A stretch of DNA of 14,424 nucleotides, from contig CAMIAK010000025.1 of NCBI GenBank assembly GCA_946222885.1, positions 1 through 14,424 on the forward strand, read 5' to 3'. This document shows positions 13,796-14,424 of the stretch, one piece after another (position 1 is the stretch's first letter; every line of letters begins with the position of its first letter). The notes under the pieces were generated by a model. It had not been told where the DNA came from and searched no databases. It saw only the letters and a program-made list of their open reading frames with translations. The stretch comes from an uncultured Nesterenkonia sp. (GTDB taxonomy: Bacteria; Actinomycetota; Actinomycetes; Actinomycetales; Micrococcaceae). The translations under genes were made by a program, and so were the position numbers.

Positions 13796-14424
13796 TCAGT
13801 GAGCGCGGCCTCCGAAGAGCTTGCCGTGCTTCTCGCGGTGCTCGTCCTCGACCACGCGCAGCCGGTCGATCATCACGAAGGCGCAGGCGTACAGGGCCAC
13901 GAACACCCACACGGTGATCGAGTTGATGGTGAAGGCGTCCTCCAGCCCGACCAGGTCGCTGATCTGGCGGACCAGCCATACCACAGCGGTGCCCAGGAAG
14001 ATCGCGCCTCCGGCGGCGGTGGTGTACATGGCCATGGCTGCGCCCTTGTGGTCCGGGGTCAGCGCCGGCATGATCGCGCCCATCGGGACGAAGCCGGCCA
14101 GCATGCAGCCGAAGAGGCAGCCGGCCACCACGGCCACGAGGTAGCCCCAGGTGGTGTCCTGCGGCAGCAGGTGCGGCACGTACCACCAGGCCAGCAGACC
14201 CAGGGCGGAGCCGGTGATGCCGAACCACTTCACCGTGCGGCGCCAGCCCCAGCGGTCGCCCACGGCGCCGAAGACGGCATTGACCAGGATGTTGGTGGCG
14301 AAGACTGCCACCGTCATGGACAGGTACTGGGACTGTGACCAGCCCAGGCTCTCATCCCCGGCATACATGACCGCCGGCAGCACGATGAACATGCCGAACT
14401 GCGGGGCGGTGTTGATCAGCCGGA
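13796..14424 (-). CDS. MFS transporter, C-terminal half; resembles polyol permeases
   Basis: This is the C-terminal part (about 209 residues) of a major facilitator superfamily transporter. The gene begins beyond the window, and the frame is open to the edge (RLINTAPQFGMF). About six membrane helices are visible, matching the second half of a 12-helix carrier. An MFS loop of the GDRWGWRR type (14235-14260 region) lies between two helices, and a second conserved block reads LFGCMLAGFVPMGAIMPALTPDHKGAAMA. Both blocks resemble CsbX/RbtT/DalT-type polyol permeases as I recall them. That family assignment is moderate, while MFS itself is secure. It ends in a charged cytoplasmic tail (VVEDEHREKHGKLFGGRAH). 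It runs convergent to the flavodoxin gene, with the nested hairpin between them. Confidence 0.85.
   Translation of the reverse strand, partial: RLINTAPQFGMFIVLPAVMYAGDESLGWSQSQYLSMTVAVFATNILVNAVFGAVGDRWGWRRTVKWFGITGSALGLLAWWYVPHLLPQDTTWGYLVAVVAGCLFGCMLAGFVPMGAIMPALTPDHKGAAMAMYTTAAGGAIFLGTAVVWLVRQISDLVGLEDAFTINSITVWVFVALYACAFVMIDRLRVVEDEHREKHGKLFGGRAH

Noticed and set aside
1..14424. CRISPR array, tRNA, rRNA, prophage or integrase
   Set aside because: No regular spaced repeats, cloverleaf-like sequence or phage/integrase motifs were seen on reading both strands.

Overview
This is a high-GC, densely packed chromosomal segment of an actinobacterium. The best fit is the Micrococcales (Arthrobacter/Nesterenkonia-like Micrococcaceae). 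The evidence is the codon use, TAnnnT-type -10 elements, T-poor hairpin terminators, zinc-free variants of L28, L33 and S14 in one operon, and the order rpmB-rpmG-rpsN, HU, copper genes, which I recall from Arthrobacter-type genomes. The exported copper proteins are very acidic, which would suit a halotolerant species. The genus is inference.

Layout. (1) 1-1761 (+): an ABC exporter whose N-terminus does not look right. The first ~55 bases are less GC-rich and may belong to something else joined to it. (2) A long imperfect hairpin covers both stop codons at the convergent junction with a GntR/FCD regulator (1822-2478, -). (3) A divergent control region (2479-2562) holds a GntR-type palindrome overlapping a consensus -35. 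Its -10 lies 6 bases before the next ATG, so a leaderless mRNA is predicted for a D-2-hydroxyacid dehydrogenase (2563-3540), which is followed by an amidase (3586-5025). (4) The ribosomal operon rpmB-rpmG-rpsN (5293-6004) ends in a strong hairpin. (5) An HU gene (6250-6531) has its own terminator. (6) The copper region (6663-13083) starts with a His-rich membrane protein preceded by a TACA/TGTA dyad over its putative promoter. Four tightly coupled genes follow: CopC, a CopD-CtaG fusion, a lipoprotein, and a thioredoxin-NHL protein of the NHLRC2 type. (7) A flavodoxin-fold gene (13178-13654) is followed by a terminator and a second, larger nested hairpin. That hairpin abuts the stop of an MFS transporter (13796 to the window end, -), resembling polyol permeases.

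How the genes work together. The amidase and dehydrogenase look like a small catabolic or detoxification unit controlled by the divergent GntR regulator. The copper genes look like a Cu uptake and cytochrome-oxidase copper-loading module: CopC binds Cu(II) outside, CopD passes it through the membrane, and CtaG supports Cu insertion into the oxidase. A lipoprotein and a CCINC-type thioredoxin-NHL protein are coupled to it. That four-gene linkage and its putative BlaI/CopY-like operator are the most promising candidates for something not well described. No CRISPR array, tRNA, rRNA, complete mobile element or prophage is visible. No stretch over 300 bases lacks a gene.
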